Assembly: GCA_002709835.1 (NCBI GenBank)
Contig: PAQX01000013.1
Coordinates: 1 to 40,325, forward strand
DNA from: Deltaproteobacteria bacterium
Lineage (GTDB): Bacteria > Myxococcota_A > UBA9160 > UBA4427
Reading direction: 5' to 3'
DNA: 40,325 nt
Shown: positions 17,191-25,139 of the stretch, in pieces
Numbering within the stretch: the stretch's first letter is position 1
Layout: each line of letters begins with the position of its first letter
The notes under the pieces: generated by a model
Database searches by the model: none
Told to the model about the DNA's origin: nothing
The model's input: only the letters and a program-made list of their open reading frames with translations
Made by a program: the position numbers and the translations under genes

Positions 17191-18446
17191 CCGGCGAAGG
17201 CCTCCCGCGCCTGGGCGCGAACCCGCTCGACCACCTCGCGCAGGGGAAGGCCGTGCTTGCGTGCGAGACGCTTGCAGTCGTCATATTCAGGGGCGCATTC
17301 GAGCTCGCCTTCGGGACTCGTGATCAGCTTGACCGCCACGTTTCCGAGCGGCGTCTTGAGCTTCTTTTTCGCTCGATCGAGGACGAGGCGGTCCCACTCG
17401 GAGGTTCGAACCCCGATCGCCGTCGACTCGGCGAAGACGATCCGTGCGAGCGCATCCCGGTCACTCGGCTTCGCAAGCACCCGGACCAGGAAGCCCGGGC
17501 GGTTCTTCTTCATTTGCAACGACTGCAACGAGACGTCGAGAGCGCCTTCGTCGAAGAGCCGCTCCATCAGGTAGTCGAAGTGTTCGGGCACCAGGTCGTC
17601 GAGGTTCGTCTCGATGCAGACCACCCGATCGCGGCCGAGACCGGAAGTGGAGCCGAGGGTCGCCCGAAGCAGATTGGGCATCGGCCCCTTGCGATCGTTG
17701 CCGGCGCCGTAGCCGACCTTTTCCACCTTCATCGCCGGCAGCGAGGTGAACTCGTCGACGACGGTCTTGAGGATCGCCGCGCCCGTCGGCGTCAGCGTCT
17801 CCCATTCGACGCCAGCGGGCACCGTCGGCAACCCGACCAGAAGCTCAAGGGTCGCCGGCGCGGGCAGCGGGAGGCGACCGTGGTCCGACTCCACCGTCCC
17901 GTGCCCGATCGCGATCGGCGAGCAGGTCACCCGTTCGATGCCGAGTAGGTCAAGACCAACCGCCGCCGCGACGACGTCGACGATCGCGTCGACGGCCCCG
18001 ACCTCATGGAAGTGGACCTCGTCGACGGTCGTGCCATGCACCTTCGCCTCGGCGATCGCGAGGGCCTCGAAGATCGCGAGGGCCCGGCTCTTGACCCGCG
18101 GCGTGAGCCCGGCCTTCGTGATCAGGCGCCGGATCTCCCCATAGTCGCGACCGTGACCATGGGTGTGGCCGTGATGATGATGGGAGTGCGAGTGGGCGGC
18201 CGGGCCGCGGGCGTGGGCCTTCTCCTCGGCGCGCTTCTTCTTTGCGGAGACCGGGACGCGGACGTCGACGTAGCGCGACGCGAACCCGTTGCGCCGCACC
18301 TTCTTCACGACCAACTTGAAGTCGAGGCCGAGCGGCGCGAGCCCTTCGAGGAGCTTCGCGCGCGACAGGCCGAGGTCGAGCAGCGCGCCCATGAACATGT
18401 TCCCGGCGGCACCGGAGAACGCATCGAGGTGGAGGATCCGAGTCAC
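17187..18446 (-). CDS. larC: Nickel-pincer cofactor nickel-insertion protein LarC
   Basis: A 419-residue protein matching LarC, which inserts nickel into pyridinium-3,5-bisthiocarboxylic acid mononucleotide to give the nickel-pincer nucleotide cofactor of lactate racemase and relatives. The N-terminal block LHLDAFSGAAGNMFMGALLD, the central TVDEVHFHEVGAVDAIVDVV and the C-terminal ETNLDDLVPEHFDYLMERL are family-typical. Residues 85-99 are a His-rich loop (about ten His in 15 residues), likely for nickel binding. Unlike Lactobacillus, where larC is made by a programmed frameshift, here it is one continuous frame. Start is GTG 18446, 11 bp after larB. Its stop overlaps the following hydrolase start. 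No larA or larE lies in the window. Confidence 0.93.
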   Translation of the reverse strand: MTRILHLDAFSGAAGNMFMGALLDLGLSRAKLLEGLAPLGLDFKLVVKKVRRNGFASRYVDVRVPVSAKKKRAEEKAHARGPAAHSHSHHHHGHTHGHGRDYGEIRRLITKAGLTPRVKSRALAIFEALAIAEAKVHGTTVDEVHFHEVGAVDAIVDVVAAAVGLDLLGIERVTCSPIAIGHGTVESDHGRLPLPAPATLELLVGLPTVPAGVEWETLTPTGAAILKTVVDEFTSLPAMKVEKVGYGAGNDRKGPMPNLLRATLGSTSGLGRDRVVCIETNLDDLVPEHFDYLMERLFDEGALDVSLQSLQMKKNRPGFLVRVLAKPSDRDALARIVFAESTAIGVRTSEWDRLVLDRAKKKLKTPLGNVAVKLITSPEGELECAPEYDDCKRLARKHGLPLREVVERVRAQAREAFAG

Positions 18447-18457
18447 GGGGCGGGAGG

Positions 18458-19207
18458 CTACAGCCGATTGATGAGCGTCGCGACGTGCGCAGCGCCGAAG
18501 CCGTTGTCGATGTTCACGACGGTCACGTTCGAGGCGCAGCTGGTCAGCATCCCGAGGAGCGGGGTGAGGCCTTCGAGGGCCGCGCCGTAGCCTACGCTCG
18601 TCGGGACGGCGATCACAGGCTTGTCGGTCAGCCCCCCGATTACCGAAGGCAGCGCGCCTTCCATGCCCGCCACGACGATCAACACCCGCGCGGTGCGGAG
18701 CTGATCGAGGGCCGCGAGCAGCCGATGGAGCCCGGCGACACCCACGTCCTGCAGCAGCTCGACTTCGTTCCCGAAGCGGCGCAGTACCCCGACGGCTTCC
18801 GAGGCGACCGGCAGGTCGGCGCTTCCGGCGGAGACGACGACGACCTTGCCCTTGCCCTGGATCGATACCTCTTCCGGTCCGATCCAGGCGAGCCCTGCGA
18901 CTTCATCCCAGACGAACGCCGGCATCGCCTCGCGCAGCCTCGCCGCCTTCTCGGCATCGACCCGGGTGACGAGAACGTCCTGCCCGGCATCCTGCAAGCC
19001 GCGCGCGATCTCGAGGATCTGCTCGGCGGTCTTCTGTTTACCGTAGACGACCTCGGGGATGCCCTGACGGAGGGCGCGGTGCGTGTCGATCCGCGCGACC
19101 GAGGTGTCGACGAACGGAAGGCGGGAGAGTTCATCCGCCGCATCGTCGAGCTCGACTCGACCATCGCGGACCTCTTCGAGCAGCGCGCGCAGTCGGGCGG
19201 TGTCCAC
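18458..19207 (-). CDS. larB: Nickel-pincer cofactor biosynthesis protein LarB
   Basis: A 249-residue protein with a short N-terminal helix region and a C-terminal PurE/AIR-carboxylase-like domain. LarB carboxylates and hydrolyses nicotinic acid adenine dinucleotide to start nickel-pincer nucleotide synthesis. Conserved blocks include VDTHRALRQG-like ARIDTHRALRQGIPEVVYG, VVVVSAGSADLPVA, VAGMEGALPSVIGGL and VPTSVGYGAALEGL. The length matches family members. Start is GTG 19207, supported by GGAGG five to six bases upstream; the frame continues upstream without homologous-looking sequence. It starts 34 bp after cheC, so it may be read from the same transcript as the chemosensory genes. larC follows after 11 bp. 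Confidence 0.93.
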   Translation of the reverse strand: MDTARLRALLEEVRDGRVELDDAADELSRLPFVDTSVARIDTHRALRQGIPEVVYGKQKTAEQILEIARGLQDAGQDVLVTRVDAEKAARLREAMPAFVWDEVAGLAWIGPEEVSIQGKGKVVVVSAGSADLPVASEAVGVLRRFGNEVELLQDVGVAGLHRLLAALDQLRTARVLIVVAGMEGALPSVIGGLTDKPVIAVPTSVGYGAALEGLTPLLGMLTSCASNVTVVNIDNGFGAAHVATLINRL

Positions 19208-19241
19208 GGAGACCTCCAGGGAATCAGGAGGCCGAAGCGTA

Positions 19242-19802
19242 TCAGTCCGTCGGCACGAGGACGAGGTAGCCGTCGACGGTGCCGTCCTCGCTGGCGAGGC
19301 CGGTCTCGACCCTCGGCGCATCCGGGCCGACGACGCGCTCGACGAACGCCTCGAACTCGACCTGGGCGTCGGCCATCGCCAGGGAGGGGATCGACGGCAG
19401 CAGCCGCTCCCCCAACCGGTCGGCGATCGCACTCGCCACGTGGGACGCGAGGATGTTGCCCACCTCCATGAGCGCCGACTCGATGATCGCCGAGGCGAGC
19501 TCACCCGTCTCGATCCCGACGATCCGGCGAACCAGAGCCTCACTCGCGCGGCCGGGGAACACGATGCCGATGAGGACCTCGAGACACCCGTCGAGCTCGA
19601 AGAAGACGCCGGTCGACTCCGGATCGCTCCCGCCCGCGGTCGCCCCCTCTTCTTCGACGATCGGCGGCAGCGCTTCGACCGACTGGCCGACGAGCTGCGC
19701 GAAGGCCCCGGCCGCCTGGTTCGCCCCGGCTTGCGCCAGCACCACCAGCGCCTCGAGATCGTGCTTCGCCGACGTCGTGCGGGGCTCGGTCTCGTCGCTC
19801 AT
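19242..19802 (-). CDS. cheC: CheC-like CheY-phosphate phosphatase
   Basis: A 186-residue CheC/CheX/FliY-family protein, which dephosphorylates CheY-P to reset the chemosensory signal. Family members carry (D/S)-x3-E-x2-N-x22-P active sites. The second site is intact here: SALMEVGN followed by Pro 23 residues later. The first site reads LAQAGANQAAGAFAQL, keeping the Asn but with Ala in place of the Glu, so it appears dead. The final hydrophobic strand region ends in GYLVLVPTD. The ATG at 19802 overlaps the stop of the CheA core frame (ATGA), so it is coupled to cheA. No CheD gene, the usual CheC partner, is seen in the window. Confidence 0.82.
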   Translation of the reverse strand: MSDETEPRTTSAKHDLEALVVLAQAGANQAAGAFAQLVGQSVEALPPIVEEEGATAGGSDPESTGVFFELDGCLEVLIGIVFPGRASEALVRRIVGIETGELASAIIESALMEVGNILASHVASAIADRLGERLLPSIPSLAMADAQVEFEAFVERVVGPDAPRVETGLASEDGTVDGYLVLVPTD

Positions 19803-21121
19803 GCCGGCCCCAGCTGGTTCAGGTCGAGGAGGAAGACCGGACTCCCGTCATCGAGCACCGTCAGACCAGAGAGGATCCGCACCTTCGTGAGGAGCTCGGG
19901 CACGGGCTTCACGTAGACTTCCTGCTGCCCCGCGAAGCGCGAGACGCGCAGCGCCACCCGCTCGCCGCGGATCTCGGAGAGGACCAGGGGCACCGGCCCG
20001 GAATCGCCCAGGATCTCGCCTTCGATCCGAAGCGCCTTCGCGAGATCGAAGACCGGCAGCGGCTCGTCGTTCACGAGGGCGAACGTGTCGCCTGCGGCCT
20101 CCTCGATGGACTCGGCCGGCACTTCGAGGATCCGCTCGACCTTGCCGATCGGGATCGCGACGCGCTCTTCACCCACCCCGGCGAGCAGCACGCGCTGCAC
20201 GGCCGCGGTGATCTGGACCACCAGAGTCGTCGTCGTCCCGACCCCCACCTCACTTCGGAGTTCGACGCCCCCACCGAGGCTCTCGACGGTCGCTTTGACC
20301 GCGTCCATGCCGACGCCGCGCCCGGAGACGTCGGTGATCGACTGAGCCGTCGAGAGGCCCGGGTGGAACACGAACGCGGCGATCTCTTCGATCGGCAGGT
20401 CTTCGGCGAGATCGGGATGGATCAGGTCCGCTTCGACCGCACGACGACAGACCGACGCGAGGTCGAGTCCCTTCCCGTCGTCAGACACGTCGATCTCGAT
20501 CGAGTCCTTCTGGCGACGGGCTTCGACGCGGATCACGCCGGTTTCGGGCTTGCCGACCGCCCGACGCTCTTCCGGCGTCTCGAGACCGTGACCGACGGCG
20601 TTCCGCACGAGATGGAGAAGCGGTTCTCCGAGTCGGTCCAGGATCGAGCGGTCGAGTTCAAGCTCGGCGCCGAGGATCTCCACTTCGACGCGCTTGCCGA
20701 GCGTCTCGGCGACATGGCGCGCGGTCCGAGGCAGGTTGTCCGTCACGCGTACGAGCGGCGCCGTACGGAGTTCGAGCACACGGCGCTGAAGCTCTGCGAC
20801 GCGGCGATCGACGCGATCGAAGCCGTCGGCCACCTCCGGGTCGTTCGCATAGCGCGCGACCCCCGTACGAAGCTGGCTCGAGCTGAGGATCACCTCCCCC
20901 ACCGCAGAGAAAAAGCGATCGAGGGTGTCCGTCCGAACCCGAACCGTCGGCGAGAGCGAGATGGCGGGCCCGAGCTTCGCCGCTTCGGGCGGGGTGTCCT
21001 CCGTCGCCGAAGTGCCGGGGCTTGCCTCCTTCGCGCGCACGGACGCCTCCGGCGCCGCGGGGGGCCCCTCCGAGGCTTCCGCCTCGCCCGAGGCCGAAGC
21101 GTCGGGCTCTAGCTCCGGACT
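19799..21121 (-). CDS. cheA: Chemotaxis histidine kinase CheA, dimerisation-kinase-CheW part (frame after the slippery site)
   Basis: About 440 residues lacking an N-terminal Hpt domain, which lies immediately upstream in another frame (21109-21558). Following an acidic Ala/Ser/Glu/Pro-rich linker come the P3 dimerisation helices (VRTDTLDRFFSAVGEVILSSSQL), the HATPase domain with SDDGKGLD and SGRGVGMDAVK, and a C-terminal CheW-like P5 domain (RVAIPIGKVERILEVP). The N-box reads HLVRNAVGHGLE, with Gly where most CheA proteins have Asp. Annotators may start this frame at GTG 21040, but no ribosome site supports that. A -1 shift at the A7 run (21121-21127) would give a normal 586-residue CheA. 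A sequencing or assembly error of one A (8 instead of 7) is the main alternative. The stop overlaps the cheC start. Confidence 0.85.
   Translation of the reverse strand, partial: SPELEPDASASGEAEASEGPPAAPEASVRAKEASPGTSATEDTPPEAAKLGPAISLSPTVRVRTDTLDRFFSAVGEVILSSSQLRTGVARYANDPEVADGFDRVDRRVAELQRRVLELRTAPLVRVTDNLPRTARHVAETLGKRVEVEILGAELELDRSILDRLGEPLLHLVRNAVGHGLETPEERRAVGKPETGVIRVEARRQKDSIEIDVSDDGKGLDLASVCRRAVEADLIHPDLAEDLPIEEIAAFVFHPGLSTAQSITDVSGRGVGMDAVKATVESLGGGVELRSEVGVGTTTTLVVQITAAVQRVLLAGVGEERVAIPIGKVERILEVPAESIEEAAGDTFALVNDEPLPVFDLAKALRIEGEILGDSGPVPLVLSEIRGERVALRVSRFAGQQEVYVKPVPELLTKVRILSGLTVLDDGSPVFLLDLNQLGPA
21075..21100 (-). other. Stem-loop downstream of the cheA slippery site
   Basis: An inverted repeat GCTTC-x-GCCTC / GAGGC-x-GAAGC with a four-base loop, giving ten base pairs with one internal mismatch. 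It starts 20 nt after the A7 run on the coding strand. That is farther than the 5-9 nt usual for stimulatory structures, and it lies in an Ala/Ser/Glu-rich linker where such repeats arise easily. Confidence 0.35.
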
Positions 21122-21558
21122 TTTTTTGGCTCGCCCCCCACCGCCTCAGGGGAATCGGCGGCGACGGGGTCGGGCGCAGCCGCTGCACGCTCGGGTGTAG
21201 CCCTCAGCTCGGCGAGCAGACCTTCGTCCGCCGGCGCGAGTTCCCGATCGTCGGCGACGGTCCGGACCATCGCTTCGAGCGTCTCGAGGCCACGGAACAG
21301 CAGCGAGAGCTCCTGCGGGTCTCGCACCCGGCCGGCCTCTCGAACCCCCTCCATCCGGTCTTCCAAACGGTGGGAGAGCTCCGAGACGGGGGCGTAGCCG
21401 AGCGAGGCCGCCATCGACTTGATCGAGTGCGCCATCCGGAAGAGGGTGTCGATCGCCTCCACGTTGCCCATCTCCTTCTCGAGATCGAGCAGCGCACGGC
21501 TGATCTCCGCGAGGTGGTCTGCTGCCTCCTCGAGGAAGATCCGTCGATATTTGGCCAT
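21109..21558 (-). CDS. cheA: CheA N-terminal Hpt domain (frame before the slippery site)
   Basis: 149 residues in the zero frame, from ATG 21558 to TAG at 21109-21111. It contains a four-helix Hpt (P1) domain with the phosphoacceptor His in RMAHSIKSMAASLGY, and a second conserved stretch SELSHRLEDRMEG. The frame then enters an Ala/Pro-rich linker, reaches the codons CCA AAA AAA and ends four codons later. The kinase core continues in the -1 frame, so this is either the first half of a frameshifted cheA or, when no shift occurs, a stand-alone Hpt phosphotransfer protein. No P2 domain is recognisable. It starts 13 bp after the cheY stop; a GTG at 21570 is an alternative start. Confidence 0.82.
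   Translation of the reverse strand: MAKYRRIFLEEAADHLAEISRALLDLEKEMGNVEAIDTLFRMAHSIKSMAASLGYAPVSELSHRLEDRMEGVREAGRVRDPQELSLLFRGLETLEAMVRTVADDRELAPADEGLLAELRATPERAAAAPDPVAADSPEAVGGEPKKVRS
21121..21127 (-). other. Candidate -1 frameshift slippery heptamer in cheA
   Basis: On the coding strand the sequence is seven A's read in zero frame as CCA AAA AAA GTC, the exact X_XXY_YYZ form A_AAA_AAA. A -1 shift leads straight into the open frame encoding the CheA kinase core, and the zero frame stops with TAG four codons later. A run of A/T residues is exceptional in this GC-rich coding context. An upstream G-rich stretch (GGGGGGCGAG) could act as an internal Shine-Dalgarno-like stimulator. An error in the homopolymer length gives the same picture. 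Confidence 0.5.
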
Positions 21559-21571
21559 GTCGAGGGCCACG

Positions 21572-21940
21572 TTAGTCAGCCTTCTCCAGGGCATTCTTCA
21601 GGGTCGCGACGACGCTGTCGGGCTTGAAGGGCTTGACGATGAAATCCTGGGCGCCCGCCTGAAGCGCCTCCATCACGAGGGTCTCCTGGCCGAGCGCGCT
21701 GCACATCACGACGCAGGCGGCCGGGTGATCCGCGAGGATCGTCTTCACGGCATCGATGCCGGAGCGCTTGGGCATCACGATGTCCATCGTGACCAGGTCG
21801 GGCTGCAGCTCCTTGTAGAGATCCACCGCCTCGATGCCATTCGTCGCTTCACCGACCACTTCGTGCCCTTCCGGCTCGATGATCTCGCGAATCATCTGTC
21901 GCATGAAGGACGCGTCGTCCGCAATCAATACCCGTGCCAT
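21572..21940 (-). CDS. cheY: CheY-like single-domain response regulator
   Basis: A 122-residue stand-alone receiver domain. Acidic pocket residues are in LIADDASFMRQM, the phosphoacceptor Asp is in LVTMDIVMPKRSG, the switch Ser is in VMCSALGQ, and the conserved Lys is in FIVKPFKPD. It is expected to accept phosphate from the neighbouring CheA and to act on a flagellar motor or other output, with CheC as the phosphatase. ATG 21940 (MARVLIADDA) is preceded by GGGGGAAG. It lies between cheW (37 bp upstream) and the cheA Hpt frame (13 bp downstream). Confidence 0.93.
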   Translation of the reverse strand: MARVLIADDASFMRQMIREIIEPEGHEVVGEATNGIEAVDLYKELQPDLVTMDIVMPKRSGIDAVKTILADHPAACVVMCSALGQETLVMEALQAGAQDFIVKPFKPDSVVATLKNALEKAD

Positions 21941-21977
21941 TGTCTTCCCCCGAAACGCGAGCGCCGCACTCCACCCT

Positions 21978-22475
21978 TTAGAGCGTGGCCTTCTCGATGA
22001 CCTCTTCACCGCGCGCCACGAGGGCGGCGGGATCGAGGATGTGAACGATCCGTCCGTCGACGGGACGACGCTCGACGACGAGCGAGTCCGTCCGTGCCGA
22101 CCCTTTCGATGCTCCGCCGTCGCCGAGCCCGATCACCCGGTCCACGGGCATGCTCATTCGCGCGCTGGTGCCCGGGCCCCCGGAAACGACGACGACCTGC
22201 TCCTGCGCATAGCCGACGGTGATCGAAGCGCCGAAGGGCGAGACGCCGGCCTCTTCGTTTTCCCGCCCGAGCAGGAGCTCGGTCGCGACGAGGGGCAGCA
22301 CCTCTCCGTGCCAGTTCATCACGCCGCCGACGGGCAGCGGGAGCGAAGGCACGCTCGTCACGCGATTCTTCTCCGCAACCTCGACCACCCAGCCGATCGG
22401 CATCGCGTACTGCACGTCCTCGAACGCGAACATCAAGTGGCGATTCTCGTCCTCGGACACGAACGCGGCACTCAA
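21978..22475 (-). CDS. cheW: CheW-like coupling protein
   Basis: About 165 residues forming one CheW domain that bridges receptor and CheA. Typical blocks are [38 protein letters not shown] and a final [16 protein letters not shown] loop insertion ([13 protein letters not shown]) lies before the last strand. No ATG precedes the domain at a normal distance. The TTG at 22475 overlaps the stop of the receptor gene (TTGA) and is the best start, with another TTG at 22481 and an ATG 14 codons inside as alternatives. Some bacterial CheW relatives serve type IV pili or other outputs, so a flagellar role is not proved. Confidence 0.87.
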   Translation of the reverse strand: MSAAFVSEDENRHLMFAFEDVQYAMPIGWVVEVAEKNRVTSVPSLPLPVGGVMNWHGEVLPLVATELLLGRENEEAGVSPFGASITVGYAQEQVVVVSGGPGTSARMSMPVDRVIGLGDGGASKGSARTDSLVVERRPVDGRIVHILDPAALVARGEEVIEKATL

Positions 22476-23950
22476 AACCAATCCTCCAACGGAATCGGCT
22501 CCTCGGTCTCGCCGCGAGCCGGGGTCGTCGGGAGGATGTCGATGCCGCCCTCGATCGAAGGGGTTTCGACCGGCGCGGAAACGGGCTTTGCCAGGCGAGG
22601 CGCAGGCGACACCGCGGGCCGGGCTTCACCGGTCCGGAAGATCGTGAGGGAGCCTGCGAGCACGTCGGCGAGCTCGCTCACGCGCTCCGAGGCGCCATGG
22701 ATCCCGTCGATCGTGTGGCGCTGACCGTTCATCGTGCGGCCCAGCTCGGCGACGGAGCGACCGTTGCCACTCGCCACCTTCGCGATCTCCTCGATCGCGG
22801 CGACCATGCTCTGGGCGTTCAGCGAGTGGCTGTCGGCACCGTGAAAGATCTCTTCCGAGCGCGTCGCCGCCTCGGAGACCGCCTGGCTGATCTGCTGGAG
22901 TGCGCCCGCGATCGTGTTGACGTCCTCGCGCCCCTCCCCGATCACCTGGCTCGACTCGCGCATCTCGTCGGCGACCATCGCAGTGTCCGCCTGGATCTCG
23001 TGGACGAGCTGGCTGATCTCATCGGCGCTTCGTCCCGCGTTCTCGGAGAGCTTGCGGATCTCGTCCGCGACGACGGAGAAGCCACGACCGGCTTCGCCGG
23101 CGCGGGCGGCTTCGATCGACGCGTTCAGCGAGAGCAGGTTCGTCCGGTGGGCGACGCTCGTGATGATCTCGGTGATCTGGTGGACGTGCCGGGTCTTGGC
23201 TTCGAGCTCGAAGACCTTGTCGCCGGTCGACTCGGCGCGCTCGAAGACCGCCTTCATCTTCTCGATGGCGAGTCGCGCGACCTCGACGCCGGTACCCGCC
23301 TTCTGGTTCGCCTCGGCGGCGAAACCAAAAGCCTCGCGGGCTCGGCCGGCGTTCAGATCGATCTCGCTCGAGATCTCGTTCATGCGAAGCGAGGCCTGAT
23401 CGAGGAGTTCCTGTTCCTGGGCCACGCCCGCCGCGACCTGGGAAACGGTCTGCGAGATCTGGGCGCTGGTCGCCTGGAGTCGGTCGAGCGACGACGCAAG
23501 CCCGGCCGAGGAATTCGAGACTTCGCCCGCGGTCGACTGGACCTCGGCAACGAGCTGACGGAGGCGACCGAGCATGCCGGCGAGGCTTTCGGCGAGATCG
23601 TCCATCTCGTCGCGCAGGGCGGAGTGAGGCGAGCGCACGACGTCGAGCTCGAGATCGCCTTCGCGGATCCGCTCGGTCGCGGTCCGCAGAGCATCGAGCT
23701 TCGGCCCGAACATCCGGGACGCGAAGAAGCCGATGCCGCCACCGACGCCGAGGGCGACGAAGAAGCGGACGCCACCGCTCCAGAAGTCGATCCCGAAGCT
23801 CCCCACGAGGAGGGGGGCGACCGAAGCGGCGCCCGCCACGATCAGGGAGCCGAGGACGAATTTACCCGAAAGGTTGAGTCGCACGCCGTGTTGATCGGCC
23901 CGCGAGGGCAGTTCCTTGACGCTTGGGGGGATCCTCCTCGAGAATCGCAC
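22472..23950 (-). CDS. Methyl-accepting chemotaxis protein without a periplasmic sensor domain
   Basis: Up to 492 residues. Two transmembrane helices (about residues 31-54 and 59-82) are joined by only a few residues, so there is no periplasmic ligand domain. A HAMP-like linker follows ([18 protein letters not shown]), then a long coiled coil with the receptor hairpin tip [20 protein letters not shown] and [22 protein letters not shown]. The C-terminus is a Pro-rich tether ending in EPIPLEDWF. The receptor probably senses membrane or cytoplasmic state, or a partner protein (inference). Start is uncertain: GTG 23950 gives the longest frame without a ribosome site, and GTG 23884 is an alternative. 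It follows thiL after 33 bp, and its stop overlaps the cheW start. Confidence 0.9.
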   Translation of the reverse strand: MRFSRRIPPSVKELPSRADQHGVRLNLSGKFVLGSLIVAGAASVAPLLVGSFGIDFWSGGVRFFVALGVGGGIGFFASRMFGPKLDALRTATERIREGDLELDVVRSPHSALRDEMDDLAESLAGMLGRLRQLVAEVQSTAGEVSNSSAGLASSLDRLQATSAQISQTVSQVAAGVAQEQELLDQASLRMNEISSEIDLNAGRAREAFGFAAEANQKAGTGVEVARLAIEKMKAVFERAESTGDKVFELEAKTRHVHQITEIITSVAHRTNLLSLNASIEAARAGEAGRGFSVVADEIRKLSENAGRSADEISQLVHEIQADTAMVADEMRESSQVIGEGREDVNTIAGALQQISQAVSEAATRSEEIFHGADSHSLNAQSMVAAIEEIAKVASGNGRSVAELGRTMNGQRHTIDGIHGASERVSELADVLAGSLTIFRTGEARPAVSPAPRLAKPVSAPVETPSIEGGIDILPTTPARGETEEPIPLEDWF

Positions 23951-23983
23951 TCGCCCAGGGGGCGCCCCGGACGAATCGAATTG

Positions 23984-24970
23984 CTAGAAGTGGTGGCCGC
24001 GGCCTGCCTGAGGCAACCCCTGAATTCCGTTCTCGCTACGGATCTGCCCGATTCGCGTGATCGGAATCCCCAGGCGCTTCGCGAGCGCCGAGATCCTCCG
24101 CATCGGAACGGAGTCGTCCCGCCCCGATCGCAGCGAGAAGAGCAGCTCGTAGTCCTCGCCACCGCCTGCAATCACCCGGAGCGGATCGAGTCCCATGACC
24201 GAGCAGCCCCGGTCGAACCCCCGCGGCCGCGGCAGTGCCGCCGGATCGAGCTCCGCCCCCAGGCCCGTCCCCTCGAGCAGATGACGGAGGTCCGTCGCGA
24301 GGCCGTCCGAGAGGTCGATGCAGGCGCGCACGCCCTCGATCCGGGCGAGCGCCCGTCCCACGGCGATCCGCGGGACGGCGACCTGGCGAAGCGCGCTCCC
24401 GGCCCGGTCTGCCTTCAGGCGCGCGAGAGTCGCGCCCCCGAGCGTCCCTGTGACGAAGAGTGCGTCGCCCGGGCGGAGGCCCCGCCGCCGAAGCGCCTTT
24501 CCGCGCGGACACCGGCCGATCACGGTGACGTCGAGGCTCCACGCCCGCGCATGGGTGAGATTGCCGCCCACGAGAGGGCAGGCGAAGCGCTCCGCCTCGT
24601 CGAGCAAGCCGCGCACGATCCCGTCGAAGTCCGCGAGGGCGCCGTCGCGCGGCGCCGACAGCGCGAGCAGCGCGCCGACCGGCTCGGCCCCCATCGCAGC
24701 CAGGTCCGACAGGTTCGCCACCATGGCCCGCCGTCCGATCGTGCGTGCCGACTCCCGGCCGAACCGGAAATGACTGTTCTCGACGTAGGCATCGGTAGAG
24801 AAGACCAGCTCGTCGCCGGCGCGCGGCCGCAGGATCGCGGCGTCATCGCCGATCCGAAGCGCCCAGTCGCGGCCGGGCGTGCGTCCTGCGCGACGCGCGA
24901 TGCGCTCGATGAGCGCCGCCTCTCCGACCTCAGAGAGGCGTTTCGTGCCTGGCTTGGCTCGCTTCGACAT
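23984..24970 (-). CDS. thiL: Thiamine-monophosphate kinase
   Basis: A 328-residue PurM/ThiL-fold kinase that phosphorylates thiamine monophosphate to thiamine pyrophosphate with ATP. Motifs are RIGDDAAIL (Asp pair for Mg-ATP), STDAYVENSHF, MVANLSDLAAMGAEP (SD-LAAMGA), VGGNLTHA, RACIDLSDGLATDL and AGGGEDYELLFSL. All are standard for ThiL. ATG 24970 (MSKRAKPG) was chosen; the frame stays open to 25000. The gene lies between the small membrane ORF/lon and the chemosensory genes on the same strand. No other thiamine gene or TPP riboswitch is visible in the window. Confidence 0.94.
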   Translation of the reverse strand: MSKRAKPGTKRLSEVGEAALIERIARRAGRTPGRDWALRIGDDAAILRPRAGDELVFSTDAYVENSHFRFGRESARTIGRRAMVANLSDLAAMGAEPVGALLALSAPRDGALADFDGIVRGLLDEAERFACPLVGGNLTHARAWSLDVTVIGRCPRGKALRRRGLRPGDALFVTGTLGGATLARLKADRAGSALRQVAVPRIAVGRALARIEGVRACIDLSDGLATDLRHLLEGTGLGAELDPAALPRPRGFDRGCSVMGLDPLRVIAGGGEDYELLFSLRSGRDDSVPMRRISALAKRLGIPITRIGQIRSENGIQGLPQAGRGHHF

Positions 24971-25015
24971 GTCGCCGAACGTAGGACGAAGTGCGCGCAC
25001 GGCAAACGGCGGGCG

Positions 25016-25123
25016 TCAGAGCGGGTGCGGATCCTCGTACTTGATCGCAGCGTTCTTGCGCCACGACTGCACGACGAAGAAGCCCACCGCGGCCGCTGCG
25101 GCGGTGATCGCCCAATCGATCAT
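25016..25123 (-). CDS. Candidate 35-residue single-span membrane protein
   Basis: A short frame between lon (stop 17 bp upstream) and thiL. It begins MIDWAITAAAAAVGFFVV, a plausible transmembrane helix, followed by a charged stretch QSWRKNAAIKYEDPHPL. The shape (short hydrophobic helix, then a basic/acidic tail) resembles other small inner-membrane proteins. No strong ribosome site precedes the ATG, though translation could be coupled to lon. I do not recognise a family. It may be real but unannotated, or chance. Confidence 0.45.
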   Translation of the reverse strand: MIDWAITAAAAAVGFFVVQSWRKNAAIKYEDPHPL

Positions 25124-25139
25124 GGGACGCGGGCCGGGA

